From Bacteroidota bacterium (GTDB lineage: Bacteria > Bacteroidota > Bacteroidia > Palsa-948), in the NCBI GenBank assembly GCA_016213405.1, contig JACRAM010000049.1, forward strand, positions 1-64,000: a DNA stretch of 64,000 nucleotides, written 5' to 3'. The notes below the pieces were generated by a model that was not told the DNA's origin, did not search any database, and was given only the letters and a program-made list of their open reading frames with translations. The position numbers and the translations under genes were made by a program. Numbering within the stretch: position 1 is the first letter of the stretch; each line of letters opens with the position of its first letter. This document shows, in pieces, positions 28,301 through 38,600 of this stretch.

Positions 28301-28719
28301 AATTTTATTTTTAATTTATTGTTTTATTTGTTTATGTTTTTACAACAGAAAATGCACTATACTTTGAAATAAAATGCGGGTCAAAAGATAGTATGTATTT
28401 ATTTAAAACCATTTTTTCAAATATTTTATTTCATTGCATCATAACGATTACAAATAAAATAAGTTAATAAATACTTGAAGCGGTTTCAGATGGTAAAAGA
28501 ATCACGCCATGGGGCGAGATTAATTACTCTTGTAGGATGGTCACCTCAAAAAAATTATGTTTCAAATAACCCAATGAACAATGTTGCAAATAAATGAAAA
28601 AATATAATCATGGGCATGTTTAGCGCGACCAATGTTTTATCTTTTTATTAACAGGTTTTACAGTTTTTTGCTGAATTTTTAAACTGAATTGCAGTGAAAA
28701 TCTTATTCATGGTATTATT
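28301..28719. other. 419-bp AT-rich intergenic region, no gene found
   Basis: It separates two minus-strand T9SS genes and should hold the promoter for 27269-28300. I see no ORF with a credible start, no palindromic element and no convincing terminator. A near-match to the -7 box lies on the minus strand around 28385-28395 (TATCTTTTG, one base too long). Confidence 0.5.
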
Positions 28720-30744
28720 TTAATGAATGATGATTTTTTGTTCAGAAATTTTCTCTGCGCTTAAAGCAGTTACCATGTAAACCCCGCTGGAAAATTTTTC
28801 ATCGAGATTTATTCGGATGGTTTCATTATCTGATACAGGAATTACTTTTTGGGAATAACATACTCTTCCGAGAATATCTTTGATGGCAACAACAGATTCC
28901 TTTTCTTTGCTGTTTGAAAGAGTAATGATTAAATAGTCAGATGCGGGATTTGGATACACATTTATTGAATTTTCGTTTTCCATATTCACTGAAACTACGT
29001 GACTGTAAGTAGATCTTCCGTTTTTGTCTGTTTCCATTAACCTGTAATAAGAAATGCCTGCAACAGGACTTTCATCATTCACTCTATAATTTCTTTCTTC
29101 TGAAGAATTTCCGGCCGCAGGGATTTGTCCTATTGCTTCATATCGCTGTCCGTCCGTTGAGCGCTCAAGCGTAAAATAATCGCTGTTGCTTTCAGAAGCT
29201 GTTACCCATGATGTTTCAACAGTTTCTCCAGCCGCATTCGCGTTAAAATTCATCAGCGTCACTTCAAGAAAAACAGGCGGGCCAGTATTACCTAACGTGA
29301 ATTTTGTTCCGGTAAATGAAGTAAAGGTTCCAGAAAGGTCATTTCCCCAATACGTGCTTCCACAGGAATACCCATTAGGGGTATCGCTTAAATCAAGCCA
29401 TGTATTTGAGCCGTTATCTTTTGCAACGCTGATGGGAGGAAGCGATGAAACATTATCATTAATTCCGGCACAGCCGAAATAAATCCGTACCTGCGCCATG
29501 TCTATCGCTGTTGAAGGTGACTGAGCAATAGTATGGTAACGCACCTGTGAAACATTTGAAAGTGTTGACGGCAGACTGTACCCTAACGCATTGGCAGAGT
29601 TGTTTACCATTTCTGCTGTATAGGTTGTTGCAGTGGTTGTCTGCTGGTCAACGGTCAGATCAATTCTTCGGTAGCAGTTATCTTTTCCTACAGGGAAAAC
29701 TAATGTAACACCTGTTGACACATTAACTTTCCAGTTCATCGGACCTTTCACAAAACTACTATCCTGCGGAGTGCATAGCAGAGAAACAGATGCAGCAACT
29801 CCACACGATAATATATTGGAAGTGGTTGTGGTGATGTGTCCGTCTTTTAATCCGAGAATTCCATTAACAGTTACTGGAGAATAAAGATGCAGTGCTTCAG
29901 ATGGAGTTGAATTATTTATGGTGAGATTATTAAATGCTGTTGCGCTGCTTCCGCTTATGCTCTGCATAGAATTTCCTTTAAACGTAACGGTCTGCGTACC
30001 GGAAGAAAAAGTTCCATTATTTGCACAATCACCCTTAACTGTCAGTGATGCATTTGTTACTAGTGTTCCGCAGTTTGAAAGATTGATACAGGTCGTGCTT
30101 GCATCGAGTGTCACATTGGTTCCTGCTGAAATCACCACATTGCTTATTGAATCAGGAATTGCTGATGCCGTTGCGCTGCAGGAAATGGCAGACCATGTTG
30201 CAGGATTGCTCCATGAACCGTTGGCAACGCTTACATACGTAACTGTTCCGGGGAGAGAAAAGAAAACTCTGAATCTTGGAGGAGCAGTTTGAGCAATTAC
30301 AGGAAGCGAAACCGTATAAGTAGCTGACGTTCTCATATCATAAACCTGTCCTGTAGATAAATCTTTAATCAGAATGCAAACGCCTGAGGCAAACACACCG
30401 GTTTCTTCAGGAGTGATGGAATAAGTGCCGGCAGTTCCTATTTTTAAAAATACATCCATAGAAACAGAAGCAGCAAGTTTCGGCATCGCGTTGATGGTAA
30501 GCTCATCGTTTATAATATCCTTGGTGAAAATGTTAGGAACCGAGGCGTTTGAAGAAAAAAGTTTCCATGCATCATAGCTTCCGTCAAAGCCTACTGTTGC
30601 GCCATCTACAAAACGAATGATGGTTTCATCGGAATAACTTCCTCTTGCAATCCTGATTCTCAGTGCATCGGTGATTGCCATTGCATCGGTTGAAATTATT
30701 TCTGCAGTGAAGAGGAGCGCAAGGGCGGTGAAAATGTTTTTCAT
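28720..30744 (-). CDS. T9SS type A secreted protein, related to the 1708-residue protein at 35601
   Basis: A 674-residue protein with signal peptide (MKNIFTALALLFTAEIISTD). The N-terminal region (IRIARGSYSDETIIRF...DAWKLFSSNASVPNIFT) resembles a beta-sandwich found in Bacteroidota autotransporter-like and Por-secreted proteins. The middle has SVANGSWSNPATWSAISC and CINLSNCGTLVTNASLTVKG strand ladders. A block including PQDSSFVKGPMNWKVNV, FPVGKDNCYRRIDLTV and NNSANALGYSLP aligns with the C-terminal third of 35601-40727. The C-terminus (SINVYPNPASDYLIITL, IKDILGRVCYSQKV, SSGVYMVTALSAEK) is a type A sorting domain. No catalytic residues are recognised. Confidence 0.83.
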   Translation of the reverse strand: MKNIFTALALLFTAEIISTDAMAITDALRIRIARGSYSDETIIRFVDGATVGFDGSYDAWKLFSSNASVPNIFTKDIINDELTINAMPKLAASVSMDVFLKIGTAGTYSITPEETGVFASGVCILIKDLSTGQVYDMRTSATYTVSLPVIAQTAPPRFRVFFSLPGTVTYVSVANGSWSNPATWSAISCSATASAIPDSISNVVISAGTNVTLDASTTCINLSNCGTLVTNASLTVKGDCANNGTFSSGTQTVTFKGNSMQSISGSSATAFNNLTINNSTPSEALHLYSPVTVNGILGLKDGHITTTTSNILSCGVAASVSLLCTPQDSSFVKGPMNWKVNVSTGVTLVFPVGKDNCYRRIDLTVDQQTTTATTYTAEMVNNSANALGYSLPSTLSNVSQVRYHTIAQSPSTAIDMAQVRIYFGCAGINDNVSSLPPISVAKDNGSNTWLDLSDTPNGYSCGSTYWGNDLSGTFTSFTGTKFTLGNTGPPVFLEVTLMNFNANAAGETVETSWVTASESNSDYFTLERSTDGQRYEAIGQIPAAGNSSEERNYRVNDESPVAGISYYRLMETDKNGRSTYSHVVSVNMENENSINVYPNPASDYLIITLSNSKEKESVVAIKDILGRVCYSQKVIPVSDNETIRINLDEKFSSGVYMVTALSAEKISEQKIIIH

Positions 30745-31012
30745 ATTTCTGAGTCTTTATTTATAAGACAAAGAAACAGAGAGGCAGCGTGATGTGAAAT
30801 AGGAGCAACTATGATTAGTGCGTAATACTGTTCTGTTGCCTCTTGTAATTGCCGGGCAGTTTTAACTTGTAATAAATGAGAGATGCTTGTGTAGTGGTTT
30901 GTTCTACGCCAAGATTATGCAGACAACCTTCTTGCTATAGATAAAAAACATTTTTCTTCACACTCACATTTCATTTGTAAATTCGTATGCATTTATTCGT
31001 AATTAGTTAAAA

Positions 31013-31789
31013 ATGGATTTCCTCTCTTTTGACTTCATTGACCTCCTCGACATTTTCCTTGTCGCCATACTGCTTTACCAATTGTACAGATTAGTGCAAG
31101 GTACTGTGGCAATGAATATTTTCATCGGCATTCTTGCCATTTACTTTGTGTGGAAAATCGTGCAGGCGCTCAAGATGGATGTGCTCAGCGAACTGCTCAG
31201 TCAGTTTATTAATGTCGGAATCATTGCACTGCTCATTGTCTTTCAGCCCGAACTCAGAAGATTTTTACTTCTCATCGGCACTCCCGAGATTCTTGAAAAG
31301 TTTTCTTTCGGAAGAAAATTATTCGGGTGGAAAAGCAAAAAGAAAATCCTGTCTGCCGACTTGCAGGCAATCGTGAAAGCATGCAAAGAAATGAGTGAAA
31401 CCCGAACAGGTGCGCTCCTCATTCTTGCTACAGGTTCTGATTTGAACTTTTACATTAAGACGGGCGAACAAATGGATGCAAAAATTTCCGCTAACACGCT
31501 GGAAAGCATTTTTTACAAAAACTCTCCTCTTCATGATGGCGCTGTGATAATTTCGGGAGGAAAGATACGCGCAGCAAGATGCGTTCTGCCAATTACCGAA
31601 CGCGAAGATTTTCCATCCAACCTCGGCATGCGCCATCGCGCTGCCGCAGGCATCACCGAAAATTCTGATGCGCTCGCAATCATCGTCTCCGAACAAACCG
31701 GAGAAATTTCTTTTGCAAAAGGTGGTTTTCTTGAGAATGGAATAAGCCCAGAGAAATTGAAACAGAGAATTGAGTCCGAGATGGCATAA
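31013..31789 (+). CDS. cdaA: Membrane diadenylate cyclase (c-di-AMP synthase)
   Basis: CdaA condenses two ATP to cyclic di-AMP, a second messenger for turgor and cell-wall control. The 258-residue protein has three N-terminal membrane segments (residues about 10-75: FLVAILLYQLYRL, IFIGILAIYFVWKIV, NVGIIALLIVFQPELRRFLL). The DisA_N catalytic domain follows with the DGA motif (LHDGAVII, near residue 173) and the RHRAA motif (GMRHRAAAGI, near residue 206). The length and architecture fit the CdaA/DacA family. The flavoprotein gene starts 9 bp after the stop, so the two are probably co-transcribed. The common partner cdaR is not adjacent, as usual outside Firmicutes. Confidence 0.95.
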   Translation: MDFLSFDFIDLLDIFLVAILLYQLYRLVQGTVAMNIFIGILAIYFVWKIVQALKMDVLSELLSQFINVGIIALLIVFQPELRRFLLLIGTPEILEKFSFGRKLFGWKSKKKILSADLQAIVKACKEMSETRTGALLILATGSDLNFYIKTGEQMDAKISANTLESIFYKNSPLHDGAVIISGGKIRAARCVLPITEREDFPSNLGMRHRAAAGITENSDALAIIVSEQTGEISFAKGGFLENGISPEKLKQRIESEMA

Positions 31790-31798
31790 TAATTCAAT

Positions 31799-33031
31799 AT
31801 GCCAAAAACAAATGCCATAATTATTGGCGGAGGCGCTGCAGGGTTTTTTTCAGCAATCAATTGCGCACAGATTTATACTGATTGTTTAGTTACCTTACTT
31901 GAGAAAACCAATAAACTTCTTACTAAAGTTAAAGTTTCAGGTGGAGGAAGATGTAATGTCACTCATGCCTGTTTTGATAATAGTTTGCTTGTCAAAAACT
32001 ATCCGCGTGGAGGCAAAGAATTGCAAAATGTTTTCAGCCGGTTCACTACGAGCGATACTATCAAATGGTTTGAAGAACGAGGTGTGAAACTGAAAACAGA
32101 AAAAGACGGAAGAATGTTCCCCTCAACAGATAATTCTGAAACTATTATCAATTGTCTCGTTAACGAATCAGAAAAATCAGGAGTGAAAATAAAACTCGGA
32201 GTTGACATTACTGAAATTAATAAGAATGCTGACGGAACATTTACACTGAATGTAAATGGCGGAGGAAGTTTTATCTGTGACAAATTAATAATCGCTACTG
32301 GAGGGAATGCAAAAGAGTCTGCTTACGAATGGTTAAAGAAACTTGGGCATTCAATTGTTAAACCTGTTCCATCGCTGTTCACTTTCAATATGCCGGGCAA
32401 TTCCATAACAAAACTCATGGGAGTTTCTGTTCCTCATGCGGGAGTACGCGTTGCAGGAACAAAACTGGAAACACAAGGAGCATTGCTCATTACGCATTGG
32501 GGAATGAGCGGTCCTGCCATTCTGAAAGCATCGGCATGGGGTGCAAGGCAACTGAATGAACTGCATTATGATTTTACAGCACTCATTAACTGGCTACCGA
32601 ATTATTCAGAAAAAAAACTTCGTGAAGAATTTACTGATCACAAAAAAGGAAACTCTGCAAAAATTATTCTGAATGATTGCCCGTTTGAATTACCAAAACG
32701 GCTTTGGGAATATTTTACAAACAAAGCAGGAATAAAACCAACCACACGCTGGGCAGATCAGAGCAAGCAACAGAGCAATTCTCTTATAAAAATTCTTTTA
32801 AACGATGAATACAGCGTTCAGGGAAAAACAACTTTCAAGGAAGAGTTTGTCACCTGCGGAGGAATCAGCCTGAAGGAAATTGATTTCACCACCATGCAAA
32901 GCAAATTAGTTCCAGGTTTATTTTTTGCAGGCGAAGTAATTGATGTGGATGGAATAACAGGCGGCTTCAACTTTCAGAACGCATGGAGCACGGCATGGGT
33001 GGCAGCGAAGAATATTTTGCCACAACCCTAA
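31799..33031 (+). CDS. FAD-dependent oxidoreductase, HI0933/BaiN-like
   Basis: A 410-residue flavoprotein of the HI0933 family (BaiN/RdsA type). The N-terminal dinucleotide fold has IIGGGAAGFFSAINCA at residues about 7-22, followed by KVSGGGRCNVTHA, the family signature. The C-terminal FAD-binding return is VTCGGISLKEID...LFFAGEVIDVDGITGGFNFQNAWSTAW. Substrate is unknown for most members. The gene follows cdaA by 9 bp and converges with the TPR lipoprotein gene. A short palindrome (CCCTAAAGGG) overlaps the stop region. Confidence 0.9.
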   Translation: MPKTNAIIIGGGAAGFFSAINCAQIYTDCLVTLLEKTNKLLTKVKVSGGGRCNVTHACFDNSLLVKNYPRGGKELQNVFSRFTTSDTIKWFEERGVKLKTEKDGRMFPSTDNSETIINCLVNESEKSGVKIKLGVDITEINKNADGTFTLNVNGGGSFICDKLIIATGGNAKESAYEWLKKLGHSIVKPVPSLFTFNMPGNSITKLMGVSVPHAGVRVAGTKLETQGALLITHWGMSGPAILKASAWGARQLNELHYDFTALINWLPNYSEKKLREEFTDHKKGNSAKIILNDCPFELPKRLWEYFTNKAGIKPTTRWADQSKQQSNSLIKILLNDEYSVQGKTTFKEEFVTCGGISLKEIDFTTMQSKLVPGLFFAGEVIDVDGITGGFNFQNAWSTAWVAAKNILPQP

Positions 33032-33046
33032 AGGGTGAAATTAATG

Positions 33047-33589
33047 CTACTTCTTTGCTTGAGAATTTTCTTTTTGTTCAAAGCCTTTAATAATGTCCGC
33101 TTCCGATTTTCCGAACATGCCCATGAGCGCTTTCGCATCATCGGCAAAAGCATGGTTTGGATATTTTGAAATGAGTTCCTGATAAAATCCTTTCGCTGAA
33201 ACGGTATCATTAAAAAACTCCTGATAGTAATATCCCTGAAGAAACAAACATTCAGGAATCTTTTTGTAGTTGGGATATTTCTTACAAATCTGTTTCAAAC
33301 TCTCCATGGCTTTTGTGTTATCCCCTACTCCTCTTGCCAAATCTGAAACACGGAAAAGATATTCAGGGCTGAGCGTGTCATCAGGATATTTATTAGCAAA
33401 ATCCTCATAAGCTGCCATTCCCTGCTGAGCAAGGTTTTTATCCAGCTCCAAACTTTGAGGATTCACCATTTTCTTTTGAAGTGAATCTATTTGGGAAATG
33501 AGTCGTTGTTTTTTCTCTGTATCGCCCGATGAGCAGGAGGAAAAACAGTAAACCGCGAGCGGCAAAAAGCAGATAAGTGATTTTTTCAT
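33047..33589 (-). CDS. TPR-type lipoprotein
   Basis: A 180-residue protein with a lipoprotein signal (MKKSLICFLPLAVYCFSSCSS, Cys19 as the likely lipid site). Two to three tetratricopeptide-like units follow (AAYEDFANKYPDDTLSPEYLFRV, AMESLKQICKKYPNYKKI, AKGFYQELISKYPNHAFADDA), similar to BamD or CpoB. It is third in a run ruvX-def-this gene, 5 bp downstream of def. It probably sits at the periplasmic face of a membrane as an adaptor (inference). Confidence 0.82.
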   Translation of the reverse strand: MKKSLICFLPLAVYCFSSCSSGDTEKKQRLISQIDSLQKKMVNPQSLELDKNLAQQGMAAYEDFANKYPDDTLSPEYLFRVSDLARGVGDNTKAMESLKQICKKYPNYKKIPECLFLQGYYYQEFFNDTVSAKGFYQELISKYPNHAFADDAKALMGMFGKSEADIIKGFEQKENSQAKK

Positions 33590-33594
33590 AGTGT

Positions 33595-34161
33595 TTATTT
33601 CTTTAATGGAAACTTCATTTTATAATTTACTTCAACATTTCCTCTGGAAATGTCATTCAACCGGCTCTTCAGCAATGTTCTTCTCAACGGTTTTATTCTG
33701 TCAACAAATAATTTTCCTTCAATATGGTCGTGTTCGTGCTGGATGATCCGGGCAGGAATTCCTGTAAACCCATCTTCATGTTCAACAAAATTTTCATCAA
33801 AATATTTTATACGAATGGCAGGAAGGCGGTTTACATTCTCACGGATTTTCGGAATACTCAAACAGCCTTCATTGTAGCTCCATTCCTCTCCTTTCTCTTC
33901 AACAATTCTCGCGTTGATGAAAATCTTTCTGAAATATTTTAATTCAGGGTGCTCATCCTCTTCTGCAAACAGGCTTCCATCCACAATAAACAAGCGGATT
34001 GATTTTCCTACCTGCGGTGCGGCAAGCCCAACGCCTTTTGCATTCGCCATGGTTTCAAACATATCGGCAATTAATTTTTGCAGGTCGGGATAATTTTTAT
34101 CAATTTCCGCTCCTGCTTTGCGAAGAACAGGGTCACCGTATGCCAGAATGGAAAGAATCAT
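33595..34161 (-). CDS. def: Peptide deformylase
   Basis: Def removes the formyl group from N-terminal Met of new proteins. The 188-residue protein has all three motifs: GVGLAAPQVG (near residues 42-51), EGCLSIP (near residue 98, the Cys ligates the metal) and QHEHDHIEG (near residue 143, the two metal-binding His and catalytic Glu). The start codon overlaps the ruvX stop by 4 bp (ATGA), so translation is probably coupled. Confidence 0.97.
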   Translation of the reverse strand: MILSILAYGDPVLRKAGAEIDKNYPDLQKLIADMFETMANAKGVGLAAPQVGKSIRLFIVDGSLFAEEDEHPELKYFRKIFINARIVEEKGEEWSYNEGCLSIPKIRENVNRLPAIRIKYFDENFVEHEDGFTGIPARIIQHEHDHIEGKLFVDRIKPLRRTLLKSRLNDISRGNVEVNYKMKFPLKK

Positions 34162-34568
34162 TTTTGTTCCAGATAGCTTTGTAAAATTATTGTTGCGCTG
34201 ACTTTATCAACCAGCGATTTATTTCTGCGTTCCATTTTTTTTATTCCTGCTTCAATGATCGTGCGTTGTGCCATTTTAGAAGTAAAGCGTTCATCCATGC
34301 GGTCAATCTTCATTGCCGGAAAAATATTTTTCAAATCTACAATAAATGACTGAATGTCTTTTTCAATTTCGTTTTCCGTGTTGTCAAGATTATTGGATTT
34401 TCCTATTACAATGCATTCAACTTCTTCTTTTTTCAAATACTCTTTCAAAAAAATAATTACTTCTTTTGGGTGAAGGGTGGTTAAAGGGGTTGCTATGATT
34501 TTTAAATTATCCGTAACAGCCAGCCCTGTCCGCTTATTTCCAAAATCTATAGCAATAATTCTCGGCAT
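34158..34568 (-). CDS. ruvX: Putative Holliday junction resolvase / pre-16S rRNA nuclease
   Basis: A 136-residue RNase H-fold protein of the YqgF/RuvX family. I choose ATG 34568 (MPRIIAIDFGNKRTGLAVTD) over the ATG at 34595, which lies inside a palindromic repeat and adds nine non-family residues. IDFGNKRTG holds the first catalytic Asp, VIGKSN is the usual second strand, MDERFTSKMAQ the next motif and LVDKVSATIILQSYLE carries the last Asp. In E. coli YqgF matures 16S rRNA ends; recombination roles have also been proposed. It leads the ruvX-def-lipoprotein operon. Confidence 0.93.
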   Translation of the reverse strand: MPRIIAIDFGNKRTGLAVTDNLKIIATPLTTLHPKEVIIFLKEYLKKEEVECIVIGKSNNLDNTENEIEKDIQSFIVDLKNIFPAMKIDRMDERFTSKMAQRTIIEAGIKKMERRNKSLVDKVSATIILQSYLEQK

Positions 34569-34587
34569 ATGCAAAAGTAAAAATAAA

Positions 34588-34625
34588 GAGCCCATCCCCT
34601 TCCCTTCCCAAAGGGAAGGGAGAAA
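34588..34625 (+). repeat. GC-core palindromic element upstream of ruvX
   Basis: It reads GAGCCCATCCC then TTCCCAAAGGGAA. It is the left member of an inverted pair with 34664-34697, pointing into the divergent ruvX/dapD promoter region. Confidence 0.85.
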
Positions 34626-34635
34626 AACAATAAAC

Positions 34636-34643
34636 TATATTTG
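34636..34643 (+). promoter_or_regulatory. Putative dapD -7 box (TATATTTG)
   Basis: It matches TAnnTTTG and lies 69 bp upstream of the dapD ATG, in the 38-bp gap between two oppositely oriented palindromic elements. Any transcript would carry the right-hand hairpin in its leader. Confidence 0.5.
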
Positions 34644-34663
34644 CCGAGAAAAGCAAACTGATG

Positions 34664-34697
34664 TTCCCTCCCTTCGGGAGGGTTTTAGGGTGGGCTT
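34664..34697 (-). repeat. GC-core palindromic element in the dapD leader
   Basis: It reads CCCTCCCTTCGGGAGGG then TTTTAGGGTGGGCTT, the reverse orientation of the copy at 34588. It ends 15 bp before the dapD start codon. Confidence 0.85.
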
Positions 34698-34712
34698 GAA
34701 ATATTTTTTACC

Positions 34713-35519
34713 ATGAAAGAAATTATTGAATCGGCATGGACAAACCGCGAACTGCTGAAGGAAGTTAAAACGCAGGATGCAATCCGTGAAGTGATAGAAC
34801 AACTGGACAAAGGAAAAATCCGTGTGGCTGAGCCATCTTCAAATGGATGGATAGTAAACGAGTGGATAAAAAAAGCCGTGATACTTTATTTCCCGATTCA
34901 GAAAATGGAAACGATGAATGCCGGTCCGCTTGAGTTTCATGATAAGATGAAACTGAAAACAAATTATGAAAAATTGGGAGTGCGCGTGGTTCCGCATGCG
35001 GTGGCACGCTATGGCGCGTATCTGGCTTCGGGAGTTATCATGATGCCTTCCTACGTGAACATTGGCGCTTATGTTGACATCGGAACGATGGTGGACACAT
35101 GGGCAACTGTGGGTTCCTGCGCGCAGATAGGAAAAAATGTTCACCTCAGCGGTGGCGTTGGAATTGGCGGTGTGCTGGAACCCGTTCAGGCAGCGCCAGT
35201 GATTATTGAGGACGGATGTTTCATCGGCTCACGATGCATAGTGGTTGAAGGCGTTCGTATAGAAAAAGAAGCGGTGCTGGGCGCAAATGTAGTACTCACC
35301 ATGAGCACAAAAATTATTGATGTAAGCGGAAGTTCACCCAAAGAATACAAAGGAGTTGTTCCTCCGCGCTCGGTAGTTATTTCTGGAACATACACGAAAA
35401 AATTTCCTGCGGGAGATTACAACGTGCAGTGCGCGCTTATCATCGGAAAAAGAAAAGAAAGCACTGATTTGAAAACTTCTCTGAACAATGCGCTGAGGGA
35501 GTATGATGTGACGGTGTGA
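34713..35519 (+). CDS. dapD: 2,3,4,5-tetrahydropyridine-2,6-dicarboxylate N-succinyltransferase
   Basis: DapD transfers succinyl from succinyl-CoA in the succinylase branch of lysine and diaminopimelate synthesis. The 268 residues match the family. An N-terminal helical domain (residues 1 to about 100) precedes a left-handed beta-helix of hexapeptide repeats (SYVNIGAYVDIGTMVDTWAT, GGVGIGGVLEPVQAAPVIIE). FIGSRCIVVEGV and EAVLGANVVL continue the helix. Transcription probably starts between the two palindromic elements upstream, so the leader contains a stable hairpin close to the start codon. Confidence 0.96.
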   Translation: MKEIIESAWTNRELLKEVKTQDAIREVIEQLDKGKIRVAEPSSNGWIVNEWIKKAVILYFPIQKMETMNAGPLEFHDKMKLKTNYEKLGVRVVPHAVARYGAYLASGVIMMPSYVNIGAYVDIGTMVDTWATVGSCAQIGKNVHLSGGVGIGGVLEPVQAAPVIIEDGCFIGSRCIVVEGVRIEKEAVLGANVVLTMSTKIIDVSGSSPKEYKGVVPPRSVVISGTYTKKFPAGDYNVQCALIIGKRKESTDLKTSLNNALREYDVTV

Positions 35520-35562
35520 GAGCACTTTTGAAGAATCTGCCAATTGAATTTCATAATATAAT

Positions 35563-35606
35563 CAGGAGATTTCTCTCTTCGTTCGAAATGACGCAAAGCG
35601 TCACTT
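35563..35606. repeat. Short palindromic repeat (CGAAATGACGCAAAGCGTCA)
   Basis: The string gagatttctctcttcgttcgaaatgacg lies between convergent genes and ends with the palindrome GACGCAAAGCGTC. It resembles dispersed intergenic repeats of the type TTCGCTCGAAATGAC. A transcription-termination role for dapD is possible. Confidence 0.45.
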
Positions 35607-38600
35607 AATCACAATTTTCTTTTCGTAGATAGTATCATTGGAAGTTGCAACTACAATATAAACCCCTGCTGCTAGTTTTCCGGAAGGATCAATTGCAAAT
35701 ACTTCTTTATCATTATGCAATATCACAATCTTAGAATAAAATTCCCTGCCATTTAAATCTCTTACAACAATCAGCACCTCATCTCCTGCCTTTGCCTGCA
35801 CACTTACATTAAACGGACCGATAGTGGGATTGGGATAAACAGAGATTCCCATTTCGCTTTGAAATTTAACAGCTACCATATTGCTGAAAGTAGTTTTTCC
35901 GTCATTATCCACTTGTTTCAGACGGTAATAGGAAATACCGCTGTAGGGTTCATAATCTGAAGTGGAATAATTTTTTTCAGATGAACTGTTACCTGCGCCA
36001 TTCACTTTCTCAATATTTTCAAAAGTAGTTCCATCTTTTGAGCGCTGAACCATAAAGAAATCGCTATTTAATTCAGAAGCGGTTGTCCATGTTACATCCA
36101 CAATATTTCCATTTGGATTTGCATCAAATGAAAGCAGGTCAACGGGCAGAGGATTTGATCCACCGGAAGAATTTGCCAAAGCGAATTTATTGACACCTGC
36201 ATGAAATGGAGTGAAACTTGCAGATAAAATATCACCTGCATAATTTGCGCCATCGCAAAGAGCGCCAGCAGCAGCACCTCCTCTATCCTGCCATGTTCCC
36301 AACCCGTTATCCTGCGCGATTTTTAAATTTGGTAAATCCTGCACTACATCATTCTTTTCAGTACATTGATAATAAGTTCTGAACTGTGCATTTGTAAAAC
36401 CTGTATTAGATGATTGCGTTACATTAAAATAACGGATATCCGAAACCCATCCTAATATTCCGGCTGAATATCCTAATGCTTGGGCTGAACTATTTATCAT
36501 TTCAATGGTATAGGTGGCAGTAGATGATTGAGTCACATTTAAATCAACTCTGCGATAATCATTGTCTTTTCCTATCGGATATGTTCGTGTTACAGCAGTA
36601 TTGATACTATATGCCATTTGCCCTTTCACAAAACTGCTGTCTTGCGGAGAGGCACTAAGAGCAACAGATCCGCCCGTGCCCATTGCTAGCACGTTTGAGC
36701 CATTAACAATATGACCATCTGTAAGATCTAATTGTTTTGAAACAGTAGTTGGAGATGCCATAAGGATTGCTGACGCAGGAGTAGAATTATTTATTAGCAG
36801 ATTATTAAAAGTTCTTGTGTTGTCAAAAGCACCCCAATTAATAGTTTGCTGATTAGTTCCGTTAAAAATTACTGTTCCATTAGCCGCACGCTCGTTTAAA
36901 TGGTCTCCATTTGTTGTTGCTGTTACCGACCAATTACCTGCAAGAGTAATATTATAATTATTTCCAGCCACTAAATTCACATCAAGAACTGTAGTAGTGC
37001 CGGATATTGTCAAATCTTTTTGAACTGTAATATTTCCCTGAAGAGTTTTAGTGCCGGAACCTGAAAAATCAACATTATAATAAGCCACAGGAATAACATT
37101 TAATCCCCTGATACTTTGACCTCCACCACGGCTAAATACAATAGTTCCTCCTGTAATGTTGTAGGCGCCTACACCGGATAAAGAAGGAACAGGATTTGTA
37201 TTATTGAGAATTACATAGCTTGATGTTCCGCTCATCGTAAGACCTGCCACACCCGTTACAGCAAACCCGGCATCGTTAAAAATAGCTGCGTTCTGAATTG
37301 TCAGCATATTAGTTACGGTAATGCTTCCGACAGTAAGAGTTTTTGTACTTGCATTTGAAATAGTAAGATTATAATATGGGTTTCCCGCACCTGAAGGTCT
37401 TTTTACTGATTGCGCCCCACCACTATTGTAATTAACTGTATTAGGAGATGCTGATGCATTTAATACTCCTGTGGCTAAAACAGCACCTGCTGCATTTAGA
37501 ACAGAGTTGGCAGCATTCGTCCATATAGAAGTGAGGGCATTTGCGCCAGTTAAATTTGAAGTTGATAAGCTCAAAGTTATTGTGCCGTTGTTTGTAACGG
37601 TTGTGGCGGCAGCAAGAGCCAGCGCAGGAGCAATAGTAAGGTTAGTGCCGGCAAGAATTGTTTTGTTGTTTGTTACTGTTATGATTCCGCTTCCTGTTAT
37701 TGTTCCAAGACCACTGATAGTTTTTAGGCTGCCGTTAAAAGCCATGTTACTGGCTCCTCCTGCAAGAGTTCCGTCATTTGATAAATTGCCGCCCAAGGTT
37801 AATCCGGAAACTAAGGTCAATGAAGCGCTTGAAGGAATGGTCAAGTTACCCGTAATAGTCATTAGACTTGAAGAAGTTGACGATGCGCTTGTGCTGCCGA
37901 GCGTTGCATTGCGGCTTACCAGCCATGTTCCGGAAGTGGGAGAAAAATTTCCAGTATTATTGGTTGAAAGATCAATATTCACTGTAAAGTTTGCTGTTCC
38001 GTTCAATGTGGCGGCATCTTCAATGATTAAATAATCGCAACTTGCAGCAGCTGTTACCGTTACTGTTTGAGTAGAAGAAATAAAAACCAGCGCATCGGCT
38101 GTTGGAGTGCAGTCGCAACTTGGTCCTGCTCCACCAGGAGTGCGTGACCATGTGGCATTTCCGGGAGTTGCATCGTTCCAGTTTCCGTTTCTTCGTGAAT
38201 AATAAGGTGGACGCAATGGTGTTGCAGCTTTATTTTTACTCCCTATTACCCAATCGTTTTGTAACTGTGCAGCAGTTAAACCTGTTCGTTTTATTGTTGG
38301 AGAAGAAACTGTTCCTGTAGTTGCAGCGCTTACTCCCACCGAACCTGGCGCACCGCCAGTATAAGTGATCAGTTTCATGTCTGTGAGTACGCCAACGGTT
38401 GATAGGGAGGTAAATGAAACATCTATACCATAAGTTCCGCCTACAAGCCCTGAGATGTTCATTGCATCATACATATCGTGCTTGCGCTGAATAGCAGTGC
38501 CTTCATTGTCTACATAAGCAATATCTGTAACTGTGATTGCATCCACATGTTTGGCAGAAACATATCCTGCTGTGGTAGGATTTGCTGTTGAGTTAATTGC

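Noticed and set aside
28301-28719. Structured RNA or riboswitch
   Set aside because: I could not find a convincing hairpin set or known motif; the gap is simply AT-rich.
34569-34595. Nine-residue N-terminal extension of RuvX
   Set aside because: It is encoded within a palindromic element, and the family start is MPRIIAIDFG at 34568.
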